Under the pieces are notes generated by a model. That model made no database searches and was not told the origin of the DNA. It was given only the letters and a program-made list of their open reading frames with translations. A DNA stretch of 64,000 nt, from positions 1,401,501-1,465,500 of the forward strand of contig JAQFVV010006450.1 in assembly GCA_028023455.1 (NCBI GenBank), written 5' to 3'. Of this stretch, positions 63,009-64,000 are shown one piece after another. This DNA is from Epiperipatus broadwayi. Taxonomy: Eukaryota > Onychophora > Udeonychophora > Euonychophora > Peripatidae. A program made the translations under genes and the position numbers. Positions within the stretch are counted from its first letter, which is position 1, and each line of letters opens with the position of its first letter.

Positions 63009-63650
63009 CTATTGCCCTTCGTACATGAGATATACGCTCTCCATTGGATTACATTCTTCCATGATGGTCAAAAATTTGTCAAGATGCATGAAGACTTCAT
63101 TCATATTCTTAATTGTCAAACTCTTAACAATAAGTTCATTATCAGGTTTTTCTTCATTTTGAATTTCATTCATCTCTTGTAGTTTAATCAAGTCTTTATT
63201 TAACAGAGGTTCTGAGTGAGATTGCATTAACTCATCAAGATCTTCATCAGTGACATTGCTTGCTATAAATTCAACAGCAGAGTCTTCTTTTAATTCTTTC
63301 TTCCAATCTTTATGAAAACTAAGAGCCTTAGCTTGAATAATTGATAAACTCACTAGGATGCCTTTTTGATGTTGATCTTCAATCCATAAAGCCAAAGATT
63401 TCTCCATTTCATCCATTACTCTGCCATGTCTTTTTGAAACAATCTTTGAAGAAATATTTCCACAATTTGTAACATATTTCTTAATTTTGTTCTTGTTTTT
63501 CATAATTGTATATATTGTTGATCAGTTTAAATTACATGAACATGCAATTGAAGCAAAAGACTCACCATTTTCAGAACATCTAATTATATCCATTTTTGTC
63601 TCGACCATTTGGGGTTTATGAGACCTTGATTTCTTTTTGGTTGTATTAAC
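63009..63650 (-). pseudogene. Tigger/pogo-type transposase, internally deleted
   Basis: The N-terminal CENP-B-like helix-turn-helix region reads MVETKMDIIRCSENGESFAS, then an in-frame TGA at 63522-63524, STIYTIMKNKNKIKKYV, and the second DNA-binding domain RVMDEMEKSLALWIEDQHQK. The frame then jumps straight to the family's C-terminal DEDLDELMQSHSEPLLNKDL and ends at 63009. The whole DDE catalytic core is missing, so it cannot transpose by itself. Confidence 0.8.
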
Positions 63651-64000
63651 ACTGCTGTTTTTTTGTTTCTCACTCAAGTTTTTAATTAATAAGAATGAAA
63701 AGAATTCACCAAAACAGAAATATATACAGTGTACATGTAACGTAACAAGACGATCCTGTTCAAGACAGGCTGTGATGATGCTAAAAATAAAAGTAATTAA
63801 TATCAGAGAGATGGGAAGAATTACTATATTTTATATAAGTTCTTATTGTTCTCTAAATTTGTAGCATTAATTACTAAAAAGAATTTTTTAATTATAGAAT
63901 TAAAGTACTAAAATATTGTACATTTTTGAATACCCATTTCTTTCGATAGTATATAGCACTAATTATACATGAAAGTATGTGCATAGATAAATATCTAATG

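Noticed and set aside
62841-63182. 113-residue plus-strand open frame
   Set aside because: It is the antisense shadow of the Tigger transposase relic and its terminal repeat.
1-64000. CRISPR arrays, operons, bacterial promoters or phage genes
   Set aside because: Introns, LINEs and a eukaryotic split gene show this is animal nuclear DNA; no regular spacer-repeat array was seen.

Overview
The window is about 64 kb of very AT-rich, repeat-dense nuclear DNA from an animal, probably an invertebrate. The evidence is one split gene with GT-AG introns of 2-10 kb, decayed non-LTR retrotransposons, a Tigger-type transposase relic, tRNA-derived repeats and TA microsatellites. I cannot name the species.

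The only host protein gene I can support lies on the minus strand. It is the 3' part of glycogen debranching enzyme (AGL): nine exons between 60223 and 29472 that encode the C-terminal amylo-1,6-glucosidase half. All eight splice junctions keep one reading frame, and the stop codon is at 29472-29474. The 5' part of the gene lies beyond position 64000. Every protein-like region between the exons is transposon debris. The left half (1-29471) holds no host gene I recognise, apart from a tRNA-Gly-like sequence at 11151 and an unidentified open stretch near 25000.

The repeats form several families, labelled here A-H and J. A, B, C, D and F are foldback (inverted-repeat) elements. E is a pair of 4.3-4.6 kb non-coding elements with TG...CA ends and a CCAAT/TATA promoter at identical spacing; one copy sits inside a family B element (12819-17454) and the other in an AGL intron (40470-44731). 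J is a CR1/L2-like LINE 3' fragment present four times. RTE-type LINEs occur at 53690-56250, 56390-59420 and 60633-62520. G is a tRNA-derived SINE and H a degenerate repeat block.

The most interesting signal is RNA-level. Families A and B each encode a sequence that folds as a type I hammerhead self-cleaving ribozyme with a very short stem III. Each has the CUGANGA and GAAA core boxes, a stem I with an internal loop, and a plausible NUH cleavage triplet. The best copy is at 17851-17909. Families C and D carry the same two boxes around a short hairpin. Hammerheads of this type are known from Penelope-like elements and metazoan retrozymes. Here they sit inside short inverted-repeat elements with no protein of their own, which may be an undescribed group of ribozyme-bearing mobile elements.
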